64,000 bases of DNA from assembly GCA_013398295.1 (NCBI GenBank), contig VZSF01012080.1, positions 843,734 to 907,733 on the forward strand, given 5' to 3'. Source of the stretch: Chionis minor (lineage: Eukaryota > Chordata > Aves > Charadriiformes > Chionididae). The position numbers and the translations under genes are program-made. Position 1 is the first letter of the stretch, and each line of letters starts with the position of its first letter. Under the pieces are notes generated by a model that was not told the DNA's origin, ran no database searches, and worked only from the letters and a program-made list of their open reading frames with translations. Below, one piece after another: positions 25,295 to 36,440 of this stretch.

Positions 25295-25316
25295 ACAAGA
25301 GTCCCAGGACTCTTGT
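25295..25316. repeat. Perfect inverted repeat, 10-bp arms, 2-bp spacer
   Basis: acaagagtcc at 25,295-25,304 and ggactcttgt at 25,307-25,316 are exact reverse complements with ca between them. It could be a chance palindrome or a dimeric protein-binding site. A two-base spacer is too tight for an RNA hairpin loop without opening the top pairs. Confidence 0.9.
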
Positions 25317-28300
25317 CTGAGCGGAGTTTGGTGAGACACAGGTCTTGGCAGTAAGACTAGCTAAAGACACTCTTGCCATTTCTCATTCCTGTCTCTGCAC
25401 TGTAGTTTGCCTTCCTTCTACTCTTTCTTGGCAAAGGCCAAACACATACCTAGTGAATAGCAAGATTACAGTGAGCATACCATAGTAATATTAACACTCC
25501 CCGACCCTTTGTTCTTCAGAGGTTTTTTTTTTAACCAAGATCTGTTCAGTGGTCTGAACTACAGATGAGCCCTTCAAACAGCTTTGACAAAATGAAGGGC
25601 ACTTTAAGGGTAGACATAAGCAGGCAGAGGAAGAAAGGGAAAGGTTCTGCCAAACCCAGAGTCTCATTGAGCTACGTTGTACTACGTAGTACAGTGATAC
25701 AGAAAGAATTGAGATGACAGAGTTATCCTGATGTCTTCGGGTCTGTCCTACCTGTGTTGTACTATTCATAAATGGTTGTACAAGGTAAAAAATTATTGAG
25801 TAAAATGTTTCATTTTGAATATTTATGTGACCTTTTAGACCAACTCAGATCTTATTTATAAACCCATTTACCTCCGTGTAATATTTGCTTTTCATTATTC
25901 TGTCATATTTCATTATAAGTTGTACTGGAACTCATATTTTACATAGCATTGAATTTTGTCAGCATGATGACCAAAACCTGGGAAGATAGTCTTTACTCCT
26001 TAATAATTAAAAGCATTAAACCTCTGGTAATGTTGTTCAGTTGAAAATCATCTCTATTTAATGATCCATTGGCATTGTCTGACTGTAAGTCACTTTCACA
26101 GAAAATTTCCAGTGTTTAAGAAGCTTGCCTTTAGCTTTGCAGAGATGAAGTATCTGGATGTCTTAGCATAATTCCTGCTGGTAATTTTTAAAAAGGTATA
26201 GTCTATATGTAATTTTCAAATGTTTTTCATCCGAGTTTTGGGTGGTGCATACAGAGGTAATATCTGAAATTCAAGATACACAAACTGTGAACCACATTTA
26301 TGATTCCCAGTTGGTCTTTGTATATTTATTTCTATTTATTTTTTCCAGATGCTAGAAGTAGCTGAAGAGTCCTGGTTCACTGCAAATCAATATTAGATGA
26401 ATTTATTTATTTTTTCCAACTCCTCAGAAAATAACAATTCTCCTTGGCTACTTTCTGTTAAAGGTAACTCACAGGGGACTTAGAATCATGGTATGGTGGG
26501 TAGTGCATGGAAATGAAAAGTATATACTTATGTTTCAGAGCTGCTTGTACCACCAATTTAATCTCTGACATCTGTCACCCCCCACTCACCTGCCTCCTTC
26601 AAATGTTTTCTCAATTTGTATTTATACAAAGATGATCCAAACAGCCGTTTTCTTAGCTGAAGCACAGGGGGTGGAAAGACAGGCCTTCAGAGCTGCAACA
26701 GTATGAAATAAAACTCCTGTACTTCTGATTCTCTTTGACAGTGTGTATGTGCTGTACATCACTCCATGAACTGAAAAGTAGCTTCAAGATATTGAACATA
26801 ATTCGTACTAAAATAGCATGGAAATTTGTTTGGTTTTTTCAGTCCTGAGTGAGACTTCTGCATTTGGCATCCCGAATGGTAAATAATATGGAAAAAATTA
26901 TACAGAAATACCTTTCTGTATGTCATGTCACTGTCTGGCCTTCAGATCTTGCTAGTAGTGAAAGTCTGGCAAACAATACCGTATGCAAGATTTCTACCAT
27001 TCCTTTTCCTCATGTTGAACTGGAGACTTGTGATTGTAATCTGTGAGATGCTATCACAAGAAATTCTCCTGGCTAGGACTGTGCAAAAATTCAGTGGCAG
27101 TCAACATAAAAAAGTTTTTCTTGCATTTTTGTGCACATTAAATAGTTACAGCTTTTGAGCTGAATAAAAAGCCATGGTATTGAAGTCATCTGATACAAAT
27201 TACTGTCAGATACCTTACTTGTTTTGATAATGAATTGTGAGCAATGAATTGGACACTTGTCTTCTCTAGCAGACAGGGAGAATATTCCAGCATAGCAAAA
27301 TTAATTATTCCTGGTGCATTTATGCAATGACAAGATTAGCATTTACACCCACTCTTTCTTTGAGGAAGAAGTGATTTTGATAATGTTATCATGTAATCTT
27401 CTAAACATGTCAGGGATAGATCTCTATTGAAGTTTATGGTTGTGAAAGTATGCCAGAATTTTGGAAAATGTTCATACACATTTCCAGAAACTAAATGCAC
27501 TACAAAGACTCTGCCCCTCCAGAGCTAAAGATTTATTAAAAATTACTATAAGGCTTTCACTTTTCTAAACAGAGAGACTTAGATCAATTGGTGGGAAGAC
27601 TAACTGTAAAATGAGTTGAGAATAAATATACAGCCTGCTCACTGCATTCTTGATAGGAAGGTCCTTTTTACTAGTCCTGCATTCAGTTCAGCAATTTTTC
27701 TGAGTTTCATCAAGTGTCAGACACTTGATCTGGATCTCTAACATTTTTTTTTTCATTCTGTCACTTCTGACATCCATATATTTGTTTGTTTCATTGTTCT
27801 CCAGAATCTTTCATGTGCTTTTACACTGTCTCATGGCCTTTTTCAGTCACTGCCTCTTCCCCCCATATGTCAGGAAAGTCACCCACCTGAGCAGTCTCAG
27901 GAGCGCTCTGCGGAGACATTTCGCCCCCTTGCTCCTTAGAGGTTTCCTGCTGGCTGCAGAAGTTAGCAGGCAGAACAAGGAAAACAGGAGTGCACTTCTG
28001 CCCAGCCATGCTCTTTTAATATAACAGATTAACTGTGAGTGAAACAGGTATCATCCATCACAGAAAGCAACATTTGCAATTGGCTTTTGAAGGGAAATTA
28101 AGTGTGTTATTTCCAAAATCTTACTTGTCCTGTGCAGTTAGCCTTGCGGCGATTCACTGAAATAGCTGTTTTCTGTGGTGAATTCTAGTTTTGAGGAGTA
28201 GGAGGAAAATCCGTTTATATTCTGTTGGATTTAAAACCACAGTACAATCTGATTACAGTAATTTTGAATCCAAACATATGATTTCTATGGCAGCATCCTG

Positions 28301-29041
28301 TGGAAAGTTCATTATATGAATAGTATAATTATGTTGAAGAATCTTGTGCTGCTTAGTAGGCAATGTTTCAAAGTAAAGAAAGTTTAGAAAAGAAAAAAAA
28401 AGCGTCAGGAAACAAAAGTTATTACAGGGCTGCTTCACTTTGTGCAGAGTTGATGGGAAGAAGGAGCTTCATCATATCATGTGATGGTTCATTACCTGCT
28501 AAATGAATCATAACTGCCCACTTGGACAGCCGGCTCGCACTGCTTTCAAAACCACAGCAAGCTTTTCTCTTGATGAGTGTCATAGGCAGTTATTTTATCC
28601 TCCCTGCCTTAACACTGGCTCTATGCACTGTGGGATTTTTCTCACAACATACTTCGTGATAAAAAATGGGAGACGGCTGGAAGCAGTAACAGTTCTGGCA
28701 CCAGAGACCAAGTATCAAGATTCCCTTTTCTAAATATCCTGTTATTCCTCTTGTTTTGGCCAAGTGTCTCCATTTATAACTATTACTAGCCAGAATGGAC
28801 AAAATTTTATTCTGTGCTATGGAGTAGACAACTTCAAGTGTGTATTGCTTTGAAGAAGTACATGTGAAAAAAATTTCTGTCAGGCTTGCTACACTTTGCA
28901 TGCTGGACCTTCACCCTCCTGAGCAGCGTTTGCAACAGTTTCGCTATCAATATTGGCAGATACTCTGTCTGTAGTTGTAATGACAATAGAATAATGCAGG
29001 CCAGCTGCTTTGGAAAGAACTCTTCTGGTATGCAGCAGCAT

Positions 29042-29065
29042 TTCTAGATATGCTAGTATCTAGAA
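29042..29065. repeat. Perfect inverted repeat, 9-bp arms, 6-bp loop
   Basis: ttctagata (29,042-29,050) and tatctagaa (29,057-29,065) are exact reverse complements around tgctag. The arms are short and AT-rich, so chance occurrence in 64 kb is likely. Confidence 0.85.
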
Positions 29066-30095
29066 TGTGATATCTATATGCACATATTTGGTGTGGGTTT
29101 TTTTACAGTAACTGCAAACCAGAAAAATAACAGAATTAGTGCCTATGAGACAGTCTTTCAGAGGTTTTCACAATGCTATGAGTAAGACAAAAATATTTTC
29201 CTTAAAATAGCAATGGCCATAGTGATGGATGTTGAATGCCTGGTGTTCTTGCATCAAAATGACAGCCCTTACTACTTTTCTTAACTCACATGGTGTGGAA
29301 TATATAGCGATGTTTCATACAATTGTATGAGAACTTCAAGACATATATGAAGACTATTGATGTAGAATTTTAAAGTATGGCAAGTAAATCCTAGATTTCT
29401 TCTGTTGGTATGGTGTAGAAATACACAATTTAATTCCAAGCTTCCCTACTTTAAAAATGCCTATAATTCATTTGGTGTGTACTTTCTTTGGACATATGTT
29501 TTAATATATTGCATTTTTTATTTTAATACGTTTGATGGCAGCTGAATAAGCCTATTTCCTAGCTTCCCCCCCGAAAAAATTCTAAGTGCAAATTGATATA
29601 AATATTTTTAATGGAAACTGGGTGAGTATTAAACTAAAATTCAAAACTAGGGTAGACAAATATGGAACACCTGAAACATACAATTTCAGATCATATTTTG
29701 TAGGAAGCCCTTAATTTGAGGGTACCTCCGATGTACCAGAAAGGAAAAAACCCACCCAACTGTACTTTTTAATAGAAACAGCATAGTTTCTTAGAAGCAA
29801 AAGCAAAACTACTGGTTGTGGAATGAGTTACGTGACAATTTTCTGCCTGTATCAAAAACTTATGATCACATAGGGTACCTAAAATTCCATTTATGCTTGC
29901 TTTAATGTACCCATTGAAATGAAATGAGTAGATATTTGCAATCATTTGCAGCTACTGGGGATTACCTCAGCCCTCATGATAATTAATACCAGGAACAATA
30001 AAAGAGATACTTTTACTATTTCATTTTCTCACATTTAGCGAATATTTCATATACCTGTGTTACAAAGAGTGGGATTTTTTTGTTTGTTGTTACTT

Positions 30096-30119
30096 CCCCT
30101 TCCCCTCCCTCCCCCCCCC
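30096..30119 (-). repeat. Pyrimidine tract; G-quadruplex motif on minus strand
   Basis: The + strand carries C4-TT-C4-T-C3-T-C9. The minus strand therefore has four G runs of three or more with one- to two-base loops, which satisfies the standard quadruplex pattern. It lies in unique AT-rich DNA with no promoter visible next to it. Confidence 0.85.
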
Positions 30120-31624
30120 AGTGATCTCTTAGACTAACCAGGAGATTCAAAAGCACTTCAACAGAATGTATATGGTCTGGTATATCATCACAGTGCATTG
30201 TAGAGATATGGACTATGGGTGAGTACAACAAGTGACCAAACTTGACTAAGACCAGCACCTGAATAAGGAGGTGACATCTAGGCACCATGACTTCACATCA
30301 CTAAAGGGCACTTAGACAAAAGACCTGATTAAATGCTTCTTTAAATATGTGCAGTGTACAAAGAAACATAGGGTGGCAGCTAGGCAACTGGCCAAGGAAC
30401 ATACTTCCATCGGCTGCCAAACCAGCACTATGGTAGTACTTACTGAAGAGGGAGTGCAGAATCTGCATTGTTTTGTCAGGGAATGTTAGTGCAAGTAATT
30501 TTAATGTGTAGAAACTAAGCTTGGTGTAAACTGTCTCTTGCAAGACAAGCAGAAGACCATCCAGAGCAAAGGAAAGCGGCATGTGAAAACTGAAGAGGCT
30601 TTTTAAAATGGTTTAAGAAACACTAATCTTTTTCTTGACTAGAAAAAGCAGACTAACAGTACCAGCTCTGCTTCCAGTTTTTCAACCTGCAGAGGGATTT
30701 CCTGGGGGATAATTGCATAATATTAAATTCTAAAACTTGCTATTAAAAGTTAGAGGCCTGTTTCCATTGACTGCTCTAGGTCCTTGAAAGCAATATGATG
30801 TCTTCAGTGCTACTATTTTATTTTCCTTCCAGTTCTGCCATTGCAATAGTGAACAGAAGAAAGATTGTTCCCTGGGACTCAGTCTCATGCTTAGAAATCT
30901 TGCAATCTTATAGAAACATGTTAATATCTTATAACTGTATTAAAACACAATTATAATTTGCAACTTAATGGAGGGACAGAAAGTCATGCATATTATTTAC
31001 AACCATTTACTGTTTATTTGTCAGTATTGCTGTAGATGTTAATTAATCTTTTTGTCATTCACTCTTGGCATACATCTAAAGATGTTACAATTTTGTTCTG
31101 CTAATTCAGTTATCTTTATAATGAAGTTGGAAGGGAATATTTAGAAACCAAAATTTGCCACTAAAAAAGCCCAAAGGTCATATGTCTCATCTGACAGTGA
31201 GGGCTTGCTTGTCTGGCATTCCCTAAGGGGCTTCTTATTCATAAGATTTCAAGCAAGTATTGAATTGTATTATTTCACCACAGGTTCCTTTTCTGATACT
31301 TTTTTCTAGAGAGTTTCTATTCTTTTGTCCTTCAGAATATAAACTTTAATTTCAAAAAAATAATTAAAATTATTTTACATTCACTGGAAAAATAACTATG
31401 ATTTATTTATGTTGCTATAATTACCATGATGTGAAACACTATTGGAAACATATCTGGTTTTATTTCCCTTGTGTTTCCTTCAGTGATTTCTTCATCTAGC
31501 CTCACCAAGATAAAAAAATCCATGCTCCATGCCTTCAAGAATATTTCATGAAAGTGATACTGAGTTAGCTATCTCAGTCCAGAAAGATATGTACAAATTC
31601 ATCATGAAGAATAGAAGACTCTAG
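30120..31624. other. AT-rich non-coding DNA, no gene seen
   Basis: Minus-strand open frames at 30,016-30,288 and 30,301-30,582 are adjacent but in different frames and match no family I can name. No gene is called. Confidence 0.5.
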
Positions 31625-31930
31625 GAAGACCTTATAGCAGACTTTCAGCACTTAAAAGAGGCCTACAAGAAAGAAGGAGAGGGACTGTTTACAAGGACAT
31701 GTAGTGATAGGACGAGTGGTAATGGCTTCAAACTGGAAAAGAGTAGTTTTAGACTAGATATTAGGAAGGCAGTCTTTACTGTGAGGGTGGTGAGACACTG
31801 AAACAAGTTGCCTGTAGTAGTTGTGGATGCCCCATCCCTGAAAGTATTCAAGGACAGTTTGGATGGGGCTTTGAGCAACCAGGTCTATTGGGAGGTGTCC
31901 CTGCTCATGGTAGGGGCGTTGGAACTAGCT
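31625..31930 (+). mobile_element. CR1 LINE ORF2 tail fragment
   Basis: About 305 bp that translate, with interruptions, into the last part of CR1 ORF2: a LIADFQHLKEAYKK-like segment, LFTRTCSDRTSGNGFKL, FRLDIRK, and VVDAPSLKVFKDSLDGALSN near the end. The same region is present in the copy at 21.5-21.8 kb. No clear 3' UTR with ctatg repeats follows, so the 3' end is diverged or lost. Confidence 0.9.
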
Positions 31931-34599
31931 GTTCTACAACACTGTTGTGTTCCTGGTGCTTGGTATAGTACCTGTCTTGTGTGTGTGACTAGGACGCTTC
32001 ATTCTAGAACAGATCATGTACGCTGTCGTCATTCATCCTTGACTCTAAAATTAGAGCATTTATGGTAGAGTGACAACACATTCCTCTACAGGATACCAGG
32101 GTTGCCACGGTCCACTGGAAATGGACCAATGAAGAAAAAAAGCAGAATTATGAGCATACTTCAGTATGTCATTCACTAAATATCTTTTTTTTATTTGTTT
32201 GTTTGGTTTTCCCTCAGATTTTTATTTATTCTGCATAAGATGGCCTGTATTGCCATTATCTTTAAGGAAATCTGCTCTGATTTTGTTCTGAGGGAGTTAA
32301 GCAAGAGTGAAAGCCTTAGGTAAGCGTGCTTAAAGTGTATCAGTGTAGGTTCACTGTAGGTAGCAGTAACAAGTAAACTGCACCTGTGTAAATTTCCTAA
32401 TGCAAACAGGACTTGAATTCAGCACAGAAATATTCCTGATGGGCTCACTAAGGAATGTTAGAGAATAGGACAAGCGTGCTTCTAAGGTTGCCTCATATTT
32501 TACACATTGATAACCCTGCACCAGTCCAGAGAAGAGGAGCTTCAAATGAAATCCTGTGGTCCATTATGTCATCTGAATATATCTCTTACACAGTCACGTA
32601 GGCTGTCTCAAACATTAGTTTTGAGAACTAATTTGAATCTGTAAAAGTTTAGTTTTGAGACGGAGGAAGCTGGGAACATTTTAATGAAAGGCAATCAAGT
32701 ATTCTACTGTCTTAGATCATATTCTCGTCTATTGCTTCATTGCCAATATTTTGTTATCGCAAGTAGTAGTGGCCTCTTCAGCTAAGATGAAATTAAATAT
32801 CTTGGGACAGGGGTAGAGGGACAAGCCCTGCAGTACTTAAGAACTGGCCTTGGCCTTTTTTGGAAACAAAACTTCAAGGAATAGAGGATCTCCCTTCTGC
32901 TTTCCTCCTTCAAAGTCCCTAATTCCATCTTGCTTCTTTTACTGGTCCCCAGGCCCTTCTGAAAACATCTGTTACTCCCATCTTGATAGCTGCAGTGTTT
33001 CTAATGTGGAATAATAAGTACGCTTCATTACCGGTGCACGGCAAGGGTAGGCATTTGCCAGAATGAAGCTGCAGATGCAGCTTTAACCCTGCAATTGCCT
33101 ACTGAACCAAGAATGCTGGTTGAAAAACAATGGATGAATCTCCTCACGAACAATAATTAAATTAGTAGGATCTAAGGATACTGAAATTGTCAGAGCTTAA
33201 AGACTTCTGTGGTTCTCTTGAATCAAGCTATCCTTTCATTTAATCAGAAAAAGAGTCTGATGTTTTGCAATTGGTTTTCATAGCTGCTATGTCATATTCA
33301 GTAGACCATTACCAGGAAAGTATGCTCTCTTCAGAGCAAAGAATTTGAACATGTAAAGCAAAATGATGCATGTCAAGTATGAAAAAACCTGTTACTGTCT
33401 GCTTGGAAAATAATACGTGGTTTCAGAACTCTGAATTATTTTTTGGGGGGAGCTTTTTATTTCTAAGAGTAAACTCTCTTAAAAGGTGTACTCTCAGGAA
33501 TCAGCTTTACATTGCGCCCCCACTTCTTTCATAAATCATCATTTTTCTCTTTTAAGAGAAGAAATGATACGGTGAAATCAAATATCCTTCACTCCAAAGA
33601 TTTCCATTAGAAGAGGTTAGCAGAGGTAATACTGGCTCGTTGAAAGGTAACTAATAATTTCCCAAAGCTACTGCCTTTCTAATTTCATAACTATAACCAC
33701 TTTCATTTTATACATTTTTGCCATACTGAGACCCCATAGTTATGTCAAGGCTTTCTTCTTCCAACAAGTTTTCCAGTGTTGGGATCCTTCAGTCATCACA
33801 TATTTCAAGTTTGTTCTATTTTATGCCACTGGGCAAGTGTCAGGATGCATACCCAGACACAGACAATGCTTTATTTTTTCTTTGTGGACAGCAGAAAATA
33901 CTTTGCTTCTGTTTTACTAGTTACTTACATATCCTATAAGTTTAAGCTGTGTTGGTTCTTATCTTCACCTTCTGCTCCAAATTTTCAAACTTCATACTCC
34001 AAGATATTTTATGAGAAGCAGAACTAGTTAAGGCCAGTTTCACTGGATTTATCCCACGTCCTTTCTAGCCATCTCCCAGACTGTTACTACTTCATCTTCA
34101 ACCTTGCCTGCTAGCACCTTAGCTTTCATCCTTACCTCTTTTTCTCCTCCAGATAAGCTTTTATCTTCCAAGACCCTGGCAACACTGCTCAGCTGAAACT
34201 GAACTATTTTCATGTAGTAGGGGCAGTCATCTGTCTACTCCTGTGCCTGTTTTCATGAAATTTGTTGGAACTTCATAGCTGTGAGACCTCTACTATGCTA
34301 AATGTGGTAGAAATTGGAAAGTTGCTTCAAAGTTACCAGGAAAAGCATTAGCAGACCACATAATCTGTATCTTACAGAAATAAAATGGGTTCTTTATAAG
34401 GAGAATTATCGTTAGGACATCAAGAACAATAACTCTCAGAATTATTTTTTTTTTTTGTCAGGTGCTGAAGAAAAATCAATATGGTAATTACTGAAACTAA
34501 AGAGATCATCATGAGTAAAATTTTGTCTTCTGTTCTGGAAGGTTTGCTAGCTTGTGTCACTGATATTCAACCCTCAGTTTCTAAGGGCCTCCTGACTAA
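31931..34599. other. AT-rich non-coding DNA, no gene seen
   Basis: No gene, RNA or repeat family was recognised. The low edge of the old CR1 at 34.6 kb is blurred, so some of the last 100-150 bp may belong to it. Confidence 0.45.
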
Positions 34600-34964
34600 C
34601 AGCCCTACTTTCCAGCACATCATCCACTATCCCCAATTTGGATTCACATTCATATTTACTGAGATTGCCTTCTTTTCTATCAGGCCATTAATAAAAAAGT
34701 TAAACAGCATCAGTCCCAGTATGAGCCCCTAATAAATACCAGGAATGACAATCTGAGAGCTGCTAGTCATAACTTTTTGAGCCCAGCAGTCCAGCTAATT
34801 TTTCTCATAGCTCAACTTTGCAGTTGGTATCTTACCAATCTGGTGGTAAACATAATATGACAGATTGTGTCAAAAAACCTTCTTAAACTTAAGATGACCA
34901 TCATCCACTGCTCTCCCCTTACTTACACAAGCACTTAGCTCATCTTAGAAGACACTCAGCTTGA

Positions 34965-35427
34965 TCAGGGATGACTTGCCCTTGGTATATCTATGCTGGT
35001 GTTTCCAGTCACTTTCTTGTCAGTTATGTGCTTGGAAATGGTTTCTGGGAGAATTTTCACCAAAATTTTCCAGGCCACCAAGATAAGTCTGACCAATCCA
35101 TAGTTCCCCACATACTCTATCTTTCCCTCCTTGAAGATGCATGTGACACTTGCCTTTGTTTCTGTCATCAGGAACCTCTCAAAATCACCATAATCTTTCA
35201 AAGACAAGAGAGAGCAACCTTACAGGACAATGACCAACCAACTTCCTTAACACATTCAGCTTCATCCCACCTGGTCTCATGGACTTAGGTATGGTCTGTT
35301 GTCTTAAGTACTGTCTAACTCTGTCTTTCCCTGTGGTGGGAGATGCTTGATAACCTCCAAAACTGCTAGTAGGCTCCAAGGTGATGGAATGACTAAGAAT
35401 AGACCCTAGTAGCAAAAAGCAAGACAA
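34965..35427 (-). pseudogene. CR1 ORF2 reverse transcriptase N-terminal remnant, frameshifted
   Basis: Two overlapping open pieces in different frames together cover the start of the CR1 reverse transcriptase. The upstream piece (35,427-35,185) ends in a PVRLLSLVFERLW segment equivalent to the usual P-L-SIIFE-SW block. The downstream piece (35,207-34,965) carries the SVTCIFKEGKIEYVGNYG block, matching the family's VTPVFKKGKKEDPGNYRP motif. The frame change sits at about 35,185-35,207, so at least one indel separates them. The usual NYRP motif, part of the conserved RT fingers, reads NYGL. In a live element this domain polymerises cDNA at the nicked target; here it is fossil sequence. It may look gene-like because two frames of 80 residues are open. 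Confidence 0.82.
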
Positions 35428-35470
35428 AGAAAAGGTGCTGAGGACGTTAGTCTTTTTTCATGCATCATAA

Positions 35471-35550
35471 TAATATTTGGTCAGCCCTGAAGTGGTCAGG
35501 CAGTTGGACCAGATGATCATTGCAGGTTCCTTCCAGCTGAACTATTCTAT
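35471..35550 (+). mobile_element. CR1 LINE 3'-end fragment in sense orientation, inside the antisense CR1
   Basis: The sequence has the CR1 3' UTR signature: a gttggaccagatgatcattg stretch, then caggttccttccagctgaac and a ctatg end. It lies on +, opposite to the surrounding old CR1, which makes a nested insertion the simplest reading. Only about 80 bp are recognisable, a very short 5'-truncated copy. Confidence 0.82.
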
Positions 35551-35625
35551 GCTGTGCTATGCCATGGCATGCCACGCCATGCTATGCTATGCTATCCTAT
35601 GCAATGTAATGCAATGCAATGCATG
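35551..35625 (+). repeat. Pentamer microsatellite grown from a CR1 terminus
   Basis: Fifteen consecutive pentamers in register, mainly gctat, gccat and gcaat with a few variants (gctgt, ggcat, gccac, cctat, gtaat, gcatg), follow directly on the CR1 3' end. CR1 normally ends in a few copies of an 8-bp ctatgatt-like unit, so the array was probably seeded by that end and shifted to a 5-bp period. The order of variants is blockwise: gccat early, gctat in the middle, gcaat late. This is typical of stepwise slippage. Confidence 0.88.
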
Positions 35626-36049
35626 AGTTTAGTAAATAAGTATATAAAGAAGATAGAGAAGTGTTAGAGGATGACTGACCATGTGATGAAATGAGAGTAA
35701 GAATGTATAAAAAAGATGTAAGGCATAGACTGACAATAAAAAATTGGAAAAGTACATAAGAAGGTAAATAAGGCATCTTTCAGTGAGCTATGTAGCAAAA
35801 GTCTTTGTAGTGGACAGAGAAGACTGATAAAATCTGAATTTATTTTTTTTTTCACATTTGTTCTTTCAAACAAAACAGATGAACATATGTATAAGACTGA
35901 AGTTTTTTAGGAGGGAAAAAAAGTGCTAAAGTATAATGGGATTACAGTGTGGGCATGAGATGAAAACTGAAACATGTGTAGAGAACTGATTCAGGAACAG
36001 TATCAATACCAGCAAGTCTGATTTCAAAGTATGGCCTGTTCCTGTACTC

Positions 36050-36289
36050 TCAGAAGGCCAGCTCTCCTGGCCCCATTGCCCCCCAGGACATCACCCATTG
36101 TTTTCCTAAAGAGATCCCTGAAAAGCCCAGCTCTGGTCTCCTGAAGTCCAAGACCATGATTTTGCTATTTATCTTGCTTACTTCTCTCAGGATCTTAAAC
36201 TCTACTATCTCATAGTTACTACTCTCAAGGATGCCATTGACCTTTACAACATCCATCCATTCTTTTTCGTTTGTCAATAACCAGGCCAA
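36050..36289 (-). pseudogene. CR1 ORF2 endonuclease C-terminal remnant
   Basis: Seventy-nine open residues correspond to the end of the CR1 apurinic-like endonuclease domain and the start of the linker: LLTNEKEWMDVV, then SSNYEIVEFKILREVSK, then MVLDFRRPELGFSG. In active CR1 the middle block is an SDHE-type motif, with the conserved Asp-His pair of the endonuclease active site. Here it reads SNYE, so both catalytic residues are lost. The family's endonuclease nicks target DNA to prime reverse transcription; this copy could not. It is the 5'-most recognisable part of the antisense CR1, with weaker similarity continuing to about 36,440. Confidence 0.83.
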
Positions 36290-36440
36290 CTAGGGGCACT
36301 TCCCTTAGCTGACTCGGCAATCAACAATTCATTAGTTCATTAATCATCATCAGTTGTCTTTTGACAGTCTCCAAAAATATCCTGGATTGCTTGCATCATG
36401 TCACATTGCCCCTCCAGTAGATACTGAGGTGGTAAGTCAT

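Larger units (their letters stand above)
24626..30095. other. AT-rich non-coding DNA, no gene seen
   Basis: About 5.5 kb with no recognised gene or repeat family. It contains two small perfect inverted repeats, listed separately. Open frames up to 103 residues (28,590-28,901 on -) match nothing I know. Confidence 0.5.
34600..36440 (-). mobile_element. Old, internally disrupted CR1 LINE, antisense
   Basis: Read on the minus strand from high to low coordinates, pieces appear in CR1 ORF2 order. The endonuclease end is at 36,300-36,050 (LLTN..., VEFKILREVSK, LDFRR). The linker and RT start are at about 35,340-35,185 (KDRVRQYL..., IPKSM.PGG, a LADVI-like region, SLVFERLW). The RT fingers are at 35,180-34,965 (TETKASVTCIFKEGKIEYVGNYG, ILPETISKHITDKKVTGN). 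The palm region lies between about 34,900 and 34,660, with a WLDGRAQRV-like segment and a GLILGLMLFNFFING-like remnant. It is far more diverged than the copies at 21 and 60 kb. Between roughly 35,440 and 36,040 CR1 order is lost, and that interval holds a CR1 3' end in the opposite orientation and a pentamer microsatellite. Both outer boundaries are approximate. Confidence 0.82.
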
